Below are positions 1 through 8,540 of a DNA stretch of 64,000 bases, in pieces. The notes under the pieces were generated by a model that ran no database searches, was not told where the DNA came from, and saw only the letters and a program-made list of their open reading frames with translations. Source of the DNA: an uncultured Sphingomonadaceae bacterium (lineage in GTDB: Bacteria > Pseudomonadota > Alphaproteobacteria > Sphingomonadales > Sphingomonadaceae); the NCBI GenBank assembly GCA_947497085.1, contig CANMFE010000002.1:682001-746000 (forward strand). The letters run 5' to 3'. A program made the translations under genes and the position numbers. Every line of letters starts with the position of its first letter. Position 1 is the stretch's first letter.

Positions 1-624
1 ATGATTGTCTGGGCCAGCCAGCCTTTTGGTTTTGTGTCCTTGCCTGACAGTTTCTCGACCGGGTCATCGATCATGCCGCAAAAACGCAATCCGGATGCCG
101 CCGAACTGGTGCGTGGCCATGCGGGGCGGATTATTGGATGCCAGAACGCGTTGATGATAACGATGAAAGGTCTGCCGCTGGCCTATTCCAAGGATATGCA
201 GGATGACAAGCCGCCGGTGTTTGAGGCCGAAGGGCTGTTCATGCTTTCGCTGGCAGCGATGACGGGCATGGTGGCAGAAACCACGTTCAACACGGGCCGC
301 ATGCGTGAAGCGGCGGAGCTTGGCTATGCCACGGCCACCGACCTTGCCGACTGGCTGGTGCGCAGTGCAAATATTCCGTTTCGTGAAGCGCATCATATCA
401 CCGGGGCCGCCGTGAAGCTTGCTGAAAGCAGGGGGTGTGCGCTTGATGCGCTGGAGCTGAATGAATTGCAGGCAATTGATACGCGCATTACAGGCGATGT
501 CTACACGGCTCTATCTGTCGATGCCTCGGTTGCGAGCCGCAACAGCTATGGCGGGACTGCGCCTGATGCAGTGCGTGAACGCGTGGCCGAAGCAATGCAG
601 GCTTTGGGCATGGAAAACATGTGA
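1..624 (+). CDS. argH: Argininosuccinate lyase, C-terminal part (5' end outside window)
   Basis: Last step of arginine synthesis: cytosolic cleavage of argininosuccinate to arginine and fumarate. The visible 207 residues hold the fumarase/aspartase superfamily signature [12 protein letters not shown] at about residues 22-33, which carries the catalytic serine loop, followed by the helical C-terminal domain. The family is about 460 residues long, so roughly the first half lies upstream of the window; the frame is open to position 1. The small lipoprotein gene and lysA follow on the same strand, an order that is common in alphaproteobacteria. Identity is certain; the start is not in view. Confidence 0.95.
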   Translation: MIVWASQPFGFVSLPDSFSTGSSIMPQKRNPDAAELVRGHAGRIIGCQNALMITMKGLPLAYSKDMQDDKPPVFEAEGLFMLSLAAMTGMVAETTFNTGRMREAAELGYATATDLADWLVRSANIPFREAHHITGAAVKLAESRGCALDALELNELQAIDTRITGDVYTALSVDASVASRNSYGGTAPDAVRERVAEAMQALGMENM

Positions 625-646
625 TTTTTATGGCAAGGATGTACGC

Positions 647-895
647 ATGACACGGATGAAGCAGATTTTATGTGCCGGTGTGGTGGCGCTTGCGCTGACC
701 GCATGTGGCAATCGTACGGAACTGAAACCACAGGCCGGAAAAAGCCTGCCGGTTGCGCCATATGCTGCTGAAGCACCAAAAAAGCCGTCCGAACTGCTTG
801 AACCATCCACGCAGGCCCGGCCTGAGCGCAGTGTCGAGTTGCTGCGCCGCAGCGAAGAACGCGAGGATGACGAGTTTGACTTGCCGCCCGAATAG
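647..895 (+). CDS. Small lipoprotein, LptM/YifL-like, between argH and lysA
   Basis: An 82-residue protein with a lipoprotein signal peptide: a short basic start (MTRMKQ), a hydrophobic stretch and the lipobox LTAC, giving a lipid-modified Cys near residue 20. The mature part is Pro-rich and ends in a charged stretch. An AAGGAT ribosome-binding site lies about six bases before the ATG at 647, which rejects longer in-frame starts inside argH. Family knowledge: small lipoproteins of this kind next to argH/lysA or dapF are often assigned to the LptM group that helps LptD maturation in the outer membrane. Here that link rests on position and size only. Confidence 0.7.
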   Translation: MTRMKQILCAGVVALALTACGNRTELKPQAGKSLPVAPYAAEAPKKPSELLEPSTQARPERSVELLRRSEEREDDEFDLPPE

Positions 896-957
896 GCCGC
901 ACGCGGCTATTCCCATACACCATATCCATCAGACAAGATTGAACGGGCCACAGCACT

Positions 958-2232
958 ATGGATCATTTCCAGCTCAACAATGGCGTCCTGCACGCGGAAG
1001 GCGTGTCTTTGCGTGACATAGCCGATGCGGTGGGCACGCCGGTCTATATCTATTCCTGTGCGACATTGCGGCGGCATGCCCGTGTTTTCCGTGAAGCGCT
1101 GTCGCCATGCGGTGATGTGCATATCGCCTTTGCGATAAAGGCCAACCCCAACCTTGCCGTTCTGAAAGTCCTGGCATCCGAAGGCTATGGCGCCGACGTG
1201 GTATCGGGCGGCGAGATGGAACGTGCGCTGAGAGCGGGCGTGGCGGCGGATGGTATCGTTTTTTCAGGTGTCGGGAAAACCGGCGATGAAATGGCACGCG
1301 CATTGGATGCGGGCATCGGCCAGTTCAATCTGGAATCCGAAGAGGAGGGCGTCGAGCTGTCCGCTATTGCGGCGGCGAAGGGCATGACGGCCTATGCCGC
1401 ACTGCGTGTCAATCCTGATGTGGATGCGGGCACGCATGGCAAGATTTCGACCGGCAAGGCGGAGAATAAATTTGGCGTTCCCATTCATGAAGCCGCTGGC
1501 ATATATGCGCGTTTGTCGGCGCTGAGTGGCCTGCACATGCGCGGCGTGGCGGTGCATATTGGCAGTCAGCTCGGCAGTCTGGACCCGCTGGAGGCGGCAT
1601 TTGTACGGCTGGGCGAGCTGATTGCGGAAATCCGTGCCGCAGGCGGCACTGTGACGCACGCTGATCTGGGCGGCGGATTGGGGGTGCCTTATCGCCCCGG
1701 TGAAAATCCTCCGAGCCCCGCCGATTATGGCGCGATGGTGGCGCGGGTGACGAAGGATTGGGATGTGCGGCTGATGTTCGAACCGGGCCGCGTGATTGCC
1801 GGTAATGCGGGTGTTCTGCTGACCAAAGTAATCCGTGTGAAACCGGGCGCGGTCAATCCGTTCATCATTGTCGATGCGGCGATGAATGATCTGGCGCGGC
1901 CTGCGCTATACGAAGCCTATCATGATTTTGCGGCGGTGCAGCCGGACGGCACGCGCTTTACGGCCAATATTGTCGGTCCGGTCTGTGAAACCGGTGACAC
2001 ATTCGCCATGGGCCGTGAGACAGACGTGGTGAAGGCAGGCGACCTGGCCATATTCCGCACCGCAGGGGCCTATGGCGCGACCATGGCCAGCACATATAAC
2101 AGCCGTGACCTTGTCCCCGAAGTGCTGGTCGATGGTGACCGTTATGCCATTGTCGCCAACCGCATATTGGCAAGCACTGTGGCCGATGCCGAGCGGGTGC
2201 CCGAATGGCTGTTGGATGGGGACAATGCGTAG
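958..2232 (+). CDS. lysA: Diaminopimelate decarboxylase
   Basis: Converts meso-diaminopimelate to lysine with pyridoxal phosphate, the last step of lysine synthesis. The 424-residue length is normal. The PLP lysine is K61 in the motif AFAIKANPN; HIGSQ and the glycine-rich GGGLGVPY phosphate-binding segment follow, and the C-terminal GPVCETGD carries the Cys contributed across the dimer interface. Fold type III (alanine racemase-like barrel plus beta domain). The stop overlaps the start of the next gene (ATG at 2225), so the two are probably translationally coupled. Confidence 0.97.
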   Translation: MDHFQLNNGVLHAEGVSLRDIADAVGTPVYIYSCATLRRHARVFREALSPCGDVHIAFAIKANPNLAVLKVLASEGYGADVVSGGEMERALRAGVAADGIVFSGVGKTGDEMARALDAGIGQFNLESEEEGVELSAIAAAKGMTAYAALRVNPDVDAGTHGKISTGKAENKFGVPIHEAAGIYARLSALSGLHMRGVAVHIGSQLGSLDPLEAAFVRLGELIAEIRAAGGTVTHADLGGGLGVPYRPGENPPSPADYGAMVARVTKDWDVRLMFEPGRVIAGNAGVLLTKVIRVKPGAVNPFIIVDAAMNDLARPALYEAYHDFAAVQPDGTRFTANIVGPVCETGDTFAMGRETDVVKAGDLAIFRTAGAYGATMASTYNSRDLVPEVLVDGDRYAIVANRILASTVADAERVPEWLLDGDNA

Positions 2233-3013
2233 CACGCCGTTTTTCCTGCGACTGGACGGACAGCCTGTTATCCTGCTGGGCGAAGGGGAGGCCGCTGTTG
2301 CCAAACGTCGCCTGCTTGAGCGCGGCGGGGCGGTGATTGTTGGCGAAGACAATACCGAAGCACGTATCGCCATGGTGGCGATAGAAGATGAAGCTGAGGC
2401 AGTAGCGGCAGTCCGGCGTCTAAAACTGAGCGGCCTGCTGGTAAATGCGGTGGACCGGCCCGCTTTATGCGATTTCACCACGCCCGCCATTATTGACCGG
2501 GGCAGCGTTCTGATTGCCATGGGTACGGGCGGGGCATCGGCTGGCCTTGCCAAGGCGCTCAGACAGCGTTTCGAGGGCCTGCTGCCTTCATCGCTGGGCG
2601 ATCTTGCCGATGCGCTATTTGTGGCGCGCGGCGCGATCAAGGCGAAATGGCCTGATCCAGATGCCCGCCGCCGCGCCATTGATGCGGCGTTGCAGCCGGG
2701 CGGCGCACTCGATCCGCTTATGCCGCATGACGCAGATGCCGTTGCCAATTGGCTCAAGAATCCTGATGCATCACAGCAATCCGGCGCGTTTACCGTTGCG
2801 CTGCGCAGCAATGATCCGGATGATCTTACCATCAACGAAACCCGCCTGCTGGGCAGTGCGGACCGGGTATATCATGATGCGCGTGTGCCAAAGGCCGTGC
2901 TCAATCGTATCCGCGCCGATGCGCTGGTGTATCCACTTGCTGATGTGGATGACGGGCAGCCATCAGGGGATGAAGTTGTTATCACGCTGCTGAGCGCGGA
3001 CAATACGGGCTAG
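2225..3013 (+). CDS. Siroheme synthase N-terminal (Met8p/CysG-N-like) domain protein
   Basis: A 262-residue protein beginning MRSTPFFLRLDGQP and starting inside the last codons of lysA. The N-terminal third reads like the Rossmann-type precorrin-2 dehydrogenase domain (VILLGEGEAAVAKRRLLERGG), followed by the Met8p dimerisation part with DFTTPAIIDRG and IAMGTGGASAGLAKALR. This family oxidises precorrin-2 and inserts iron to form siroheme for sulfite and nitrite reductases. There is no uroporphyrinogen methyltransferase domain, so a separate CobA would be needed. The last 60 residues are not part of the classical domain. Overlap with lysA suggests coexpression without an obvious metabolic link. 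Confidence 0.8.
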   Translation: MRSTPFFLRLDGQPVILLGEGEAAVAKRRLLERGGAVIVGEDNTEARIAMVAIEDEAEAVAAVRRLKLSGLLVNAVDRPALCDFTTPAIIDRGSVLIAMGTGGASAGLAKALRQRFEGLLPSSLGDLADALFVARGAIKAKWPDPDARRRAIDAALQPGGALDPLMPHDADAVANWLKNPDASQQSGAFTVALRSNDPDDLTINETRLLGSADRVYHDARVPKAVLNRIRADALVYPLADVDDGQPSGDEVVITLLSADNTG

Positions 3014-3438
3014 CCCTCCGCCGCTGACAGCAGGAAATTCATATTGGCGGAGGCAATGGGTTTATCTGCATCATCCTGCCACGCTTCGGCTGTCACATTG
3101 GCAACCCGCCGCCCGACACGGGTAATGCGGCCAATGGCAAAGGTGCGTTTTTCCAGCCCCCCACGCATGAAATCGACCGTGATATTGACGGGCTTGAGGC
3201 GGATCTGTGTATCACGGTGTGCGGCAAGGTGGCTACGCAGCGCGGCAACAGCCGCCATTTCAAGCAGCCCGCTGATCGCGCCGCCATGCAGATAGCCGGG
3301 GCGGCCCGTCACGCCTTTGCTGAAATCAAATGCCAGCACGGGTGTGGCATCCTGCATATGGTCGGCGACAATGCCAAGATGCTCGGCATAGGGTGGCAGC
3401 ATCGCGCTGATTTTTTCCAGTGTCTTCGTGCCGCTCAT
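3010..3438 (-). CDS. PaaI-type hotdog thioesterase
   Basis: A 142-residue single hotdog domain with the motif HGGAISGLLEMAA, where HGG...E/D is the usual active-site and CoA-binding helix of the PaaI/4HBT family, followed by a strand typical of these enzymes (VNITVDFMRGG). Expected activity is hydrolysis of an acyl- or aryl-CoA thioester in the cytosol; the substrate cannot be read from sequence. It overlaps the upstream thioesterase by four bases (ATGA), forming a two-gene operon that may act as a heteromer. Its 3' end meets the siroheme-type gene tail to tail. Confidence 0.85.
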   Translation of the reverse strand: MSGTKTLEKISAMLPPYAEHLGIVADHMQDATPVLAFDFSKGVTGRPGYLHGGAISGLLEMAAVAALRSHLAAHRDTQIRLKPVNITVDFMRGGLEKRTFAIGRITRVGRRVANVTAEAWQDDADKPIASANMNFLLSAAEG

Positions 3439-3917
3439 GCCACGAACTTTTCAACATTGATGAATGTACCGGCTACGTGCGCGACAGGGTTGTCGGCATC
3501 ACCGTCATGGGCGATGCCGCGGACAAAGGCGACCGAACGCGTTATCGTATAGCATTCGCCCCGGCCGATCACCGTTTTGCCCGGTCGCGCGGCGCGCATG
3601 TAATCGACACGCAGGTCAAGCGTCACCTGCGGCCTGAACTTGCCAAGATGTGTCCAGACCGACAGGCTGGTGGCATTGTCCATCAGGCTGATGATCGGCC
3701 CTGACGCGATGATGCCGGTATCGGTGTCGCCGATGAGCCGCTTGTCATAGGGTAGGGCGAGTTCAACCCAGTTGTCGCCATGTGCATGGTAAACCATGCC
3801 GATATGCCCGCTATGCCCGTGCCGGGACATCATGCCCTGAAATACGGACGGATCAAATCTGTCGCTGGCCGCACGTGATTTCTCAAGTGCTGCGGCATGT
3901 TCACTAATGCTTGTCAT
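3435..3917 (-). CDS. Hotdog-fold thioesterase, first gene of a pair
   Basis: A 160-residue hotdog protein. The central helix reads IIASGPIISLMDNATSLSVW, with Asp in MDNA at the position used by the PaaI family, but the usual HGG is replaced by ASGP. The strand LDLRVDYMRAARPG matches thioesterase beta strands. It is translationally coupled to the second thioesterase. The replaced HGG suggests either altered chemistry or a partly structural partner for the downstream protein; this is inference. No nearby pathway gene indicates the substrate. Confidence 0.8.
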   Translation of the reverse strand: MTSISEHAAALEKSRAASDRFDPSVFQGMMSRHGHSGHIGMVYHAHGDNWVELALPYDKRLIGDTDTGIIASGPIISLMDNATSLSVWTHLGKFRPQVTLDLRVDYMRAARPGKTVIGRGECYTITRSVAFVRGIAHDGDADNPVAHVAGTFINVEKFVA

Positions 3918-4022
3918 ACACCATTAATGGGGATTGGGCGGCGATATTACAAACTATTCATTAGTCAATTAAGGAGGTCTCCCATAGCGTTTCTGCATCA
4001 TGAGAACAGCATGGAGAGAGAC

Positions 4023-4190
4023 ATGGACCTTCCCGAAATCGACATTGGCACGCTGCCCGATATGGACAATATGGTGGGCGCATTTGGCGCAACAGTGCAG
4101 AATATGCCGGATCTGAACGTCACGTCTGATTTATGGATTGTTGTGGTGATCTATATTTACGAAACGATTTCTGTCGGAGATCTATTCTGA
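4023..4190 (+). CDS. Short acidic/hydrophobic peptide, candidate modified-peptide precursor
   Basis: A 55-residue peptide starting at ATG 4023, with GGAGAG five bases upstream deciding this start over the ATG at 4011. The first two thirds are acidic and leader-like (MDLPEIDIGTLPDMDN, NMPDLN); the last third is strongly hydrophobic and rich in beta-branched residues (LWIVVVIYIYETI) with a tail VGDLF. There is no signal peptide, Cys, or double glycine. It lies 12 bases before the next gene, in the same direction. I do not recognise the family from sequence. The architecture fits a ribosomally made precursor with leader and core, but a small membrane-active or regulatory peptide is equally possible. 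Confidence 0.6.
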   Translation: MDLPEIDIGTLPDMDNMVGAFGATVQNMPDLNVTSDLWIVVVIYIYETISVGDLF

Positions 4191-4202
4191 TCCGTTTCGG
4201 CA

Positions 4203-5183
4203 ATGCGTGTAAATGACAAAATAACCGAACTGAGCGGAGATAGCGCCACACAGCGTAGACTTGCTATATCTGCAGCAACGTACAAACAGCAATGGTGGCG
4301 TGGAAATGATGGCCATATGGTGTCCCAGACGCTGCAATGCATCGCCGGACATGGCTTGACTGAAGGCGATATCCAGCTGGCCGTTGAAGACTTGGTGAAA
4401 AATACTGACTGGGCCCTGCGCTGGCTCGATTTCTTTACGGCGCTGCAGCTTGAACAGCCTCTTATGCTCCCTGCTTTGCGGCATTTCACAAACGGAGTAC
4501 TGCATTCGGTTATAATTGTTGATACGCCGCATGTTGCCCTGTCGCTGGCTGTGGTCAATGCTGCTGCATGGCAAGACGCGCAGCAGCATATGAACGCTGG
4601 AACCGATATTGTCAGCTTTACACCGGGTATAGTATATATGAAAATCCTGCATGGTTCAGGGTGCGCTGAGTTCCATAAGAAAACTCCCCATGAAGGCACG
4701 CATGCCAGCTGTATCAAGGCAGGCCGCAAGGATGTAAAAAAGGGTAGTGTTATACGTATTGACGGCGCATCACAGGCGATGCGCTTTTCTGCCATAGATA
4801 CAGACATATTGATGCTGCGTATTTTGCGCAAACCGGTAAAAGCTGTTTTAAAGCAGGAGTTTGATGCCAATAGCGGCGCTTTGGTCTTCGAAGCGAGTGG
4901 TCATGACCGCGATACTAGGACGCAAATGATGCTGGCACTGTTGCGTACCATGAAACGCAGCGATACTGCGCCTGTCATGGCTATGTTGGCTCGACAGGGT
5001 GAGGCGCATATGCGATGGCAGGCGATGCGCGAATGCATCGCCACCGATATAGCAACGGGTATAGCCGAACTGAGGCATATGGCAGCAAAAGACGAAGCGC
5101 CTGAATTGCGCGCTATAGCTGCCAGGACACTGGCCGAGCTGGAGGCGCAATATCCGCAGCTTCGCAATGCAGGATGTGCCTGA
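4203..5183 (+). CDS. Unknown protein, cupin-like middle plus HEAT-like C-terminus
   Basis: A 326-residue protein I do not recognise. Residues 1-85 are mostly helical and include a Trp-rich patch (QQWWRG). Residues 90-210 look like a beta-rich barrel with several possible metal ligands (H150, H158, H163, H167 around a Gly/Cys-rich turn). Residues 225-320 are a run of amphipathic helices resembling HEAT repeats, with AIAARTLAELE near the end. No signal peptide. It shares its order of parts with the next protein: beta domain, then a helix beginning MLALLRT here and MLLHLAA there. Probable cytosolic enzyme or peptide-binding partner of the 4023 peptide; this is inference from layout. Confidence 0.7.
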   Translation: MRVNDKITELSGDSATQRRLAISAATYKQQWWRGNDGHMVSQTLQCIAGHGLTEGDIQLAVEDLVKNTDWALRWLDFFTALQLEQPLMLPALRHFTNGVLHSVIIVDTPHVALSLAVVNAAAWQDAQQHMNAGTDIVSFTPGIVYMKILHGSGCAEFHKKTPHEGTHASCIKAGRKDVKKGSVIRIDGASQAMRFSAIDTDILMLRILRKPVKAVLKQEFDANSGALVFEASGHDRDTRTQMMLALLRTMKRSDTAPVMAMLARQGEAHMRWQAMRECIATDIATGIAELRHMAAKDEAPELRAIAARTLAELEAQYPQLRNAGCA

Positions 5184-6097
5184 TGCCTTGCATATTGGAC
5201 ATAGATACCGATATTTCCATATCGTTGGAGGAGTGCGTAGGGCGTCTGGGTCAAGGCGGCTTTGATGCCGAGGATGAAGCTTCGCTGCAAAATGCCGCCA
5301 CCGCGCTTAAACAGCTTGCCAATAACCGTGATTTTCTGGGCGATCTGATACTGGATGAGCTGAAAACCACAGTGAGCGATGCAGAACCACGAAGCAGTGG
5401 TGGCGGCTATTCAGCACAGGTCATCATGCTGTCACGTCCGGCGCGCAATTTCTACCTGCGCGCCAATATCTGGCCCGCACAAAGCGAGTATCTGGTACGT
5501 GCGAGTGGTACAGCGCCGTTTTTCTATCATCTGCCGCATGATCATAATTTCAATTTCCTGACCGCGGGCTATTTGGGTCCCGGTTACTGGAGCGATTATT
5601 ATGAATATAATTATGACGACGTGGCGGGCTATACGGGCGAACCTGTACAGCTGCGCTTTACCGGGACACGGCGGTTGGAACAGGGGCAGATCATGCTCTA
5701 TCGTGCGCACCGCGATGTCCATGTGCAGCGCCCGGCAGATAGCCTCTCCGTGTCACTCAACATAATGCAGATGAATTATGCGCAAGGCTGGCATGACCAG
5801 TACCGTTTTGATGTAGAGCGCGGTGAGGTGGCGGGCATATTGTCATACAGCGCTGCTGATATGTTACTCCACCTTGCCGCTGCTGCGCCGGGCGACAATG
5901 GTCTTGACCTGGCGGCGGAATTTGCCCGGCATCATCCCAGTGAAAGGATGCAGCTGAGTGCCTGGAATGCGCTTGCCGGGCAATGGAGTGACATACAGCA
6001 GCAACGCGCGCATTATGAAGCCGGGTTATCGCATCACAGCGCGCTGGTGCGCGGCGAATGCCGGCATATACTGGCACATCGTTTCGGGCCTGATTGA
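5183..6097 (+). CDS. Unknown protein, cupin-like domain with HDH motif plus HEAT-like C-terminus
   Basis: A 304-residue protein starting at ATG 5183, which overlaps the preceding stop (TGATG) with AGGA nine bases upstream; ATG 5174 is the alternative. Residues 80-200 form a beta-rich domain carrying H119-D-H121 followed by aromatic-rich sequence (GYWSDYYEYNY), and later H176 and H180 before SLSVSLNIM. That spacing of two His clusters and a Ser/Asn strand recalls cupin or Fe(II) oxygenase metal sites. The C-terminal 90 residues are helical and resemble the previous protein's C-terminus. Function unknown. With the upstream peptide it could act as a tailoring oxygenase, which is inference. Confidence 0.7.
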   Translation: MPCILDIDTDISISLEECVGRLGQGGFDAEDEASLQNAATALKQLANNRDFLGDLILDELKTTVSDAEPRSSGGGYSAQVIMLSRPARNFYLRANIWPAQSEYLVRASGTAPFFYHLPHDHNFNFLTAGYLGPGYWSDYYEYNYDDVAGYTGEPVQLRFTGTRRLEQGQIMLYRAHRDVHVQRPADSLSVSLNIMQMNYAQGWHDQYRFDVERGEVAGILSYSAADMLLHLAAAAPGDNGLDLAAEFARHHPSERMQLSAWNALAGQWSDIQQQRAHYEAGLSHHSALVRGECRHILAHRFGPD

Positions 6098-6168
6098 TAC
6101 AGACGCATTGCGCAATCCGCGGCGCGCACTATATCTGTCGCTTCTCATTGGCACAGACAGGTGAAACC

Positions 6169-6624
6169 ATGCTTCAAATCGGTGCGGAAAATATGGCCGG
6201 GCTTATCCAGCTGGCTATGGCCCCGGCTTTCCTCCTTGTCGGCGTTGGCGCGATGTTGCAGCTTTTTTCCGGTCGGCTTGCGCGCGTCGTGGACCGCAGC
6301 CGCGTACTCAAATCATCCTATGAAGGCAGCACCGGCAAGGCACATGATCTGATCGTGGAGGAACTGCGCGGGCTGTCGCGCCGTATGAAGATTGTCAACA
6401 GCGCCATTCTAATGGGTGTATGCGGAGCCATCACGATCGGACTGCTGATCGTGGCGATCTTCACTATGGCGCTGCTGCATATCTATCTCGGCCTTGTCAT
6501 TGCGGGCGCGTTTATCCTTGCAATGGCATTCACCATTACCGGATTGCTGTTCTTTCTGGTCGAGGTGCGGCTCGCGAGCCGCAATATCATGGTCGAGGAT
6601 TTCTATCTGGAACTGGACCGCTAG
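6169..6624 (+). CDS. DUF2721 membrane protein
   Basis: A 151-residue integral membrane protein of the DUF2721 family: a first membrane helix around residues 14-34 (APAFLLVGVGAML), the conserved basic segment SGRLARVVDRSR, then two more membrane helices (about 74-98 and 102-126) before a short cytosolic tail. The family has no known function. GTGAAA precedes the ATG at 6169 and the hydrophobic N-terminus begins directly there, so longer starts are rejected. It is not obviously coupled to the unknown genes upstream, being separated by 71 bases. Confidence 0.85.
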   Translation: MLQIGAENMAGLIQLAMAPAFLLVGVGAMLQLFSGRLARVVDRSRVLKSSYEGSTGKAHDLIVEELRGLSRRMKIVNSAILMGVCGAITIGLLIVAIFTMALLHIYLGLVIAGAFILAMAFTITGLLFFLVEVRLASRNIMVEDFYLELDR

Positions 6625-6646
6625 AGGCAGGGCTGCATCCGCAGAA

Positions 6647-7291
6647 TTACTCTGCCATCTGGGGTTCTTCTGCCGCCGCTGTCGCATCTTCCGCGGCTTC
6701 CACTGCGGCGGCTTCTTCACCTTCAGCTGTGGCTTCGTCAGCGCCTTCTTCTGCGGCAGGCTCTTCAGCCGGCGCTTCGGGAAGCGGCAGGTTTGACCCT
6801 TGCGAATTCAGATAAGCCAACAGGGCAGCGCGATCTTCCGCATTGCCGATACCGGCAAAGCTCATTTTCGTGCCGTTGGCGAATTTGCGCGGGCTTGCGA
6901 TCCAGGCGTCCATCTGTTCCCAGGTCCAGTTGCCGCCCACTTCCTTCAGTGCACCGGAATAATCAAACGAACCGCTGGCAATGGCTTTGCCCATCATACC
7001 GTGCAGGTTCGGACCGATGCCTGCTGCGCCGCCTGCATTGATGGTGTGGCAGGAGCTGCATTTTGCAAATTGTTTTTCACCTGCGGCGGCGTCCGCACTG
7101 GCGAGCAGTGTGGCAAGCGCCGGGCCCTCATCGCCGCCTTCGCCGCTTTCAACGCCCGCAATCGCATAGCCAGGTTTTTCAAGATGCTCGGCTTTGTCCG
7201 CGTGGAAATATTTGCCGCTGACAATCGACAGCCCCAGCGCGGCAATGCCTGCGCCCAAAACCCAACCTGCTATCGTATTGCTATCGCTCAT
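6647..7291 (-). CDS. Membrane-anchored class I cytochrome c, CycM-like, with acidic tail
   Basis: A 214-residue cytochrome c. An uncleaved N-terminal anchor (residues 8-26) places the haem domain in the periplasm. The haem site is C78-S-S-C81-H82, and the axial Met lies in GTKMSFAG. The sequence around the haem (FAKCSSCHTINAGG, GPNLHGMMGK) matches the cytochrome c552/CycM group that carries electrons from the bc1 complex to terminal oxidases. After the fold ends near residue 160, about 50 residues of Ala, Glu and Pro follow, an unusually long acidic tail that could help docking to an oxidase. Start ATG 7291 begins just before the anchor. Confidence 0.9.
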   Translation of the reverse strand: MSDSNTIAGWVLGAGIAALGLSIVSGKYFHADKAEHLEKPGYAIAGVESGEGGDEGPALATLLASADAAAGEKQFAKCSSCHTINAGGAAGIGPNLHGMMGKAIASGSFDYSGALKEVGGNWTWEQMDAWIASPRKFANGTKMSFAGIGNAEDRAALLAYLNSQGSNLPLPEAPAEEPAAEEGADEATAEGEEAAAVEAAEDATAAAEEPQMAE

Positions 7292-7479
7292 ATTGTGCCT
7301 CTGTTTGTTTCTGTTGAGGGCGCGGCGACGCTGCCCCCAAAAATGTCCATGCGCCCACTTAATCCGGGATGCCCCGTGATGCAACAATTGATGCAACAAT
7401 TCCTGTGCGTTTGGCCAGCGTTTTTTGGCATGTTTGCTCTTGCCGCGCTGCCATCACCACGATATCGCCGGAGGCCATC

Positions 7480-8388
7480 ATGTACAGCTATCCTGAAATT
7501 GCCAGCAAGCGTGTCGCCGAAATGGCGGAAATCGCAGCAAAAACGCCCGAAAGCGCGATATCATTCCAAGGCGCGCCCGGAGCCAATTCACACTTGGCGT
7601 GCGAGGAATTTGCGCGGCGGCTTGCAAATGATGCACCTGTATTGCCGTGCTTTTCATTCGAGGATGCCATTGATGCTGTGAAAGACGGGCGCGCCGGACG
7701 GGCGATGATTCCCATTGAAAATTCGCAGCATGGCCGCGTCGCCGATATCCATTTCCTGCTCCCTGAATCGGGCCTTTCGATTGTGGCCGAGATTTTCCTG
7801 CCGATCCATCACTGCCTGATGGCGATGGGCGAGGGGCCTTATGACAAGGTGTTCAGCCATCCGCAGGCGCTGGGCCAGTGCCGCGCCTATACCCGCGCGC
7901 ATAACATGACACCGATCTCCTATGCCGATACAGCAGGTGCAGCGGCGCTGGTAGCTGAAAGCGGGGATCCGTCCATGGCGGCAATTGCCCCCAAAATCGC
8001 GGCGCAGCTGTACGGGCTCGACCTGATTGCGGAAAATATCGAGGATGCGGACCATAATATGACACGCTTTGTCGTGTTGGCCCGCGCGCCGCTTGATCCC
8101 GTGCCTGAAGGCCCGGTGATGACGACATTCACGTTTGAGGTGAAGAATATTCCCGCTGCGCTGTACAAGGCGATGGGCGGCTTTGCGACCAATGGCGTCA
8201 ATATGACCAAACTGGAAAGCTATCAGCGCGGCGGCAGTTTCTCCGCTACCGAATTTTATGCCGATATCGAGGGCCGCCCCGGCGACCCGGCGGTTGACCG
8301 TGCGCTGGAAGAGCTACGCTTCCACACCAAATGGGTGCGCATGCTCGGCACCTATCCGCAGGGCCGGACGCGCGAGCTTGCGGGTTAG
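7480..8388 (+). CDS. pheA: Prephenate dehydratase with ACT domain
   Basis: Converts prephenate to phenylpyruvate in phenylalanine synthesis. The 302-residue protein has the periplasmic-binding-like catalytic domain (residues about 25-205) with ISFQGAPGANSH at its start, IPIENSQHGRV, and the catalytic TRFVVLAR motif, followed by a C-terminal ACT domain that binds phenylalanine (TFTFEVKNIPAALYKAM and KLESYQRGGSFSATEFYADI). There is no chorismate mutase domain. GGAGG lies about six bases before ATG 7480, setting the start. It is a single-gene unit opposite the cytochrome gene. Confidence 0.96.
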   Translation: MYSYPEIASKRVAEMAEIAAKTPESAISFQGAPGANSHLACEEFARRLANDAPVLPCFSFEDAIDAVKDGRAGRAMIPIENSQHGRVADIHFLLPESGLSIVAEIFLPIHHCLMAMGEGPYDKVFSHPQALGQCRAYTRAHNMTPISYADTAGAAALVAESGDPSMAAIAPKIAAQLYGLDLIAENIEDADHNMTRFVVLARAPLDPVPEGPVMTTFTFEVKNIPAALYKAMGGFATNGVNMTKLESYQRGGSFSATEFYADIEGRPGDPAVDRALEELRFHTKWVRMLGTYPQGRTRELAG

Positions 8389-8404
8389 GGTCATATTGCA
8401 TGCC

Positions 8405-8540
8405 AAAGGTCCCGCATGGGTTTGCCAGTATCAGGTCAAATATTCACTTAAATATTTGATATATTTAAAATATATTGAAAATATTGCGATGCCAAAAGGC
8501 TGGAAGGTCCCGGGTGAAATCGAAAGGTCCCGCCATTGCG
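8405..8540 (+). repeat. Triple GGTCCC element, copy A
   Basis: Three direct copies of AAGGTCCC, with GGTCCC starting at 8408, 8506 and 8526, the last two 20 bases apart, followed at once by CATTGCG. The 8408 and 8506 boxes are separated by an AT-rich core. Copy B at 46314-46440 has the same order, the same 14-base string GCTGGAAGGTCCCG and nearly the same spacing, so this is a repeated element rather than chance. No known family recognised. It could be a small RNA gene, a protein-binding site or a degraded cassette. Confidence 0.6.
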
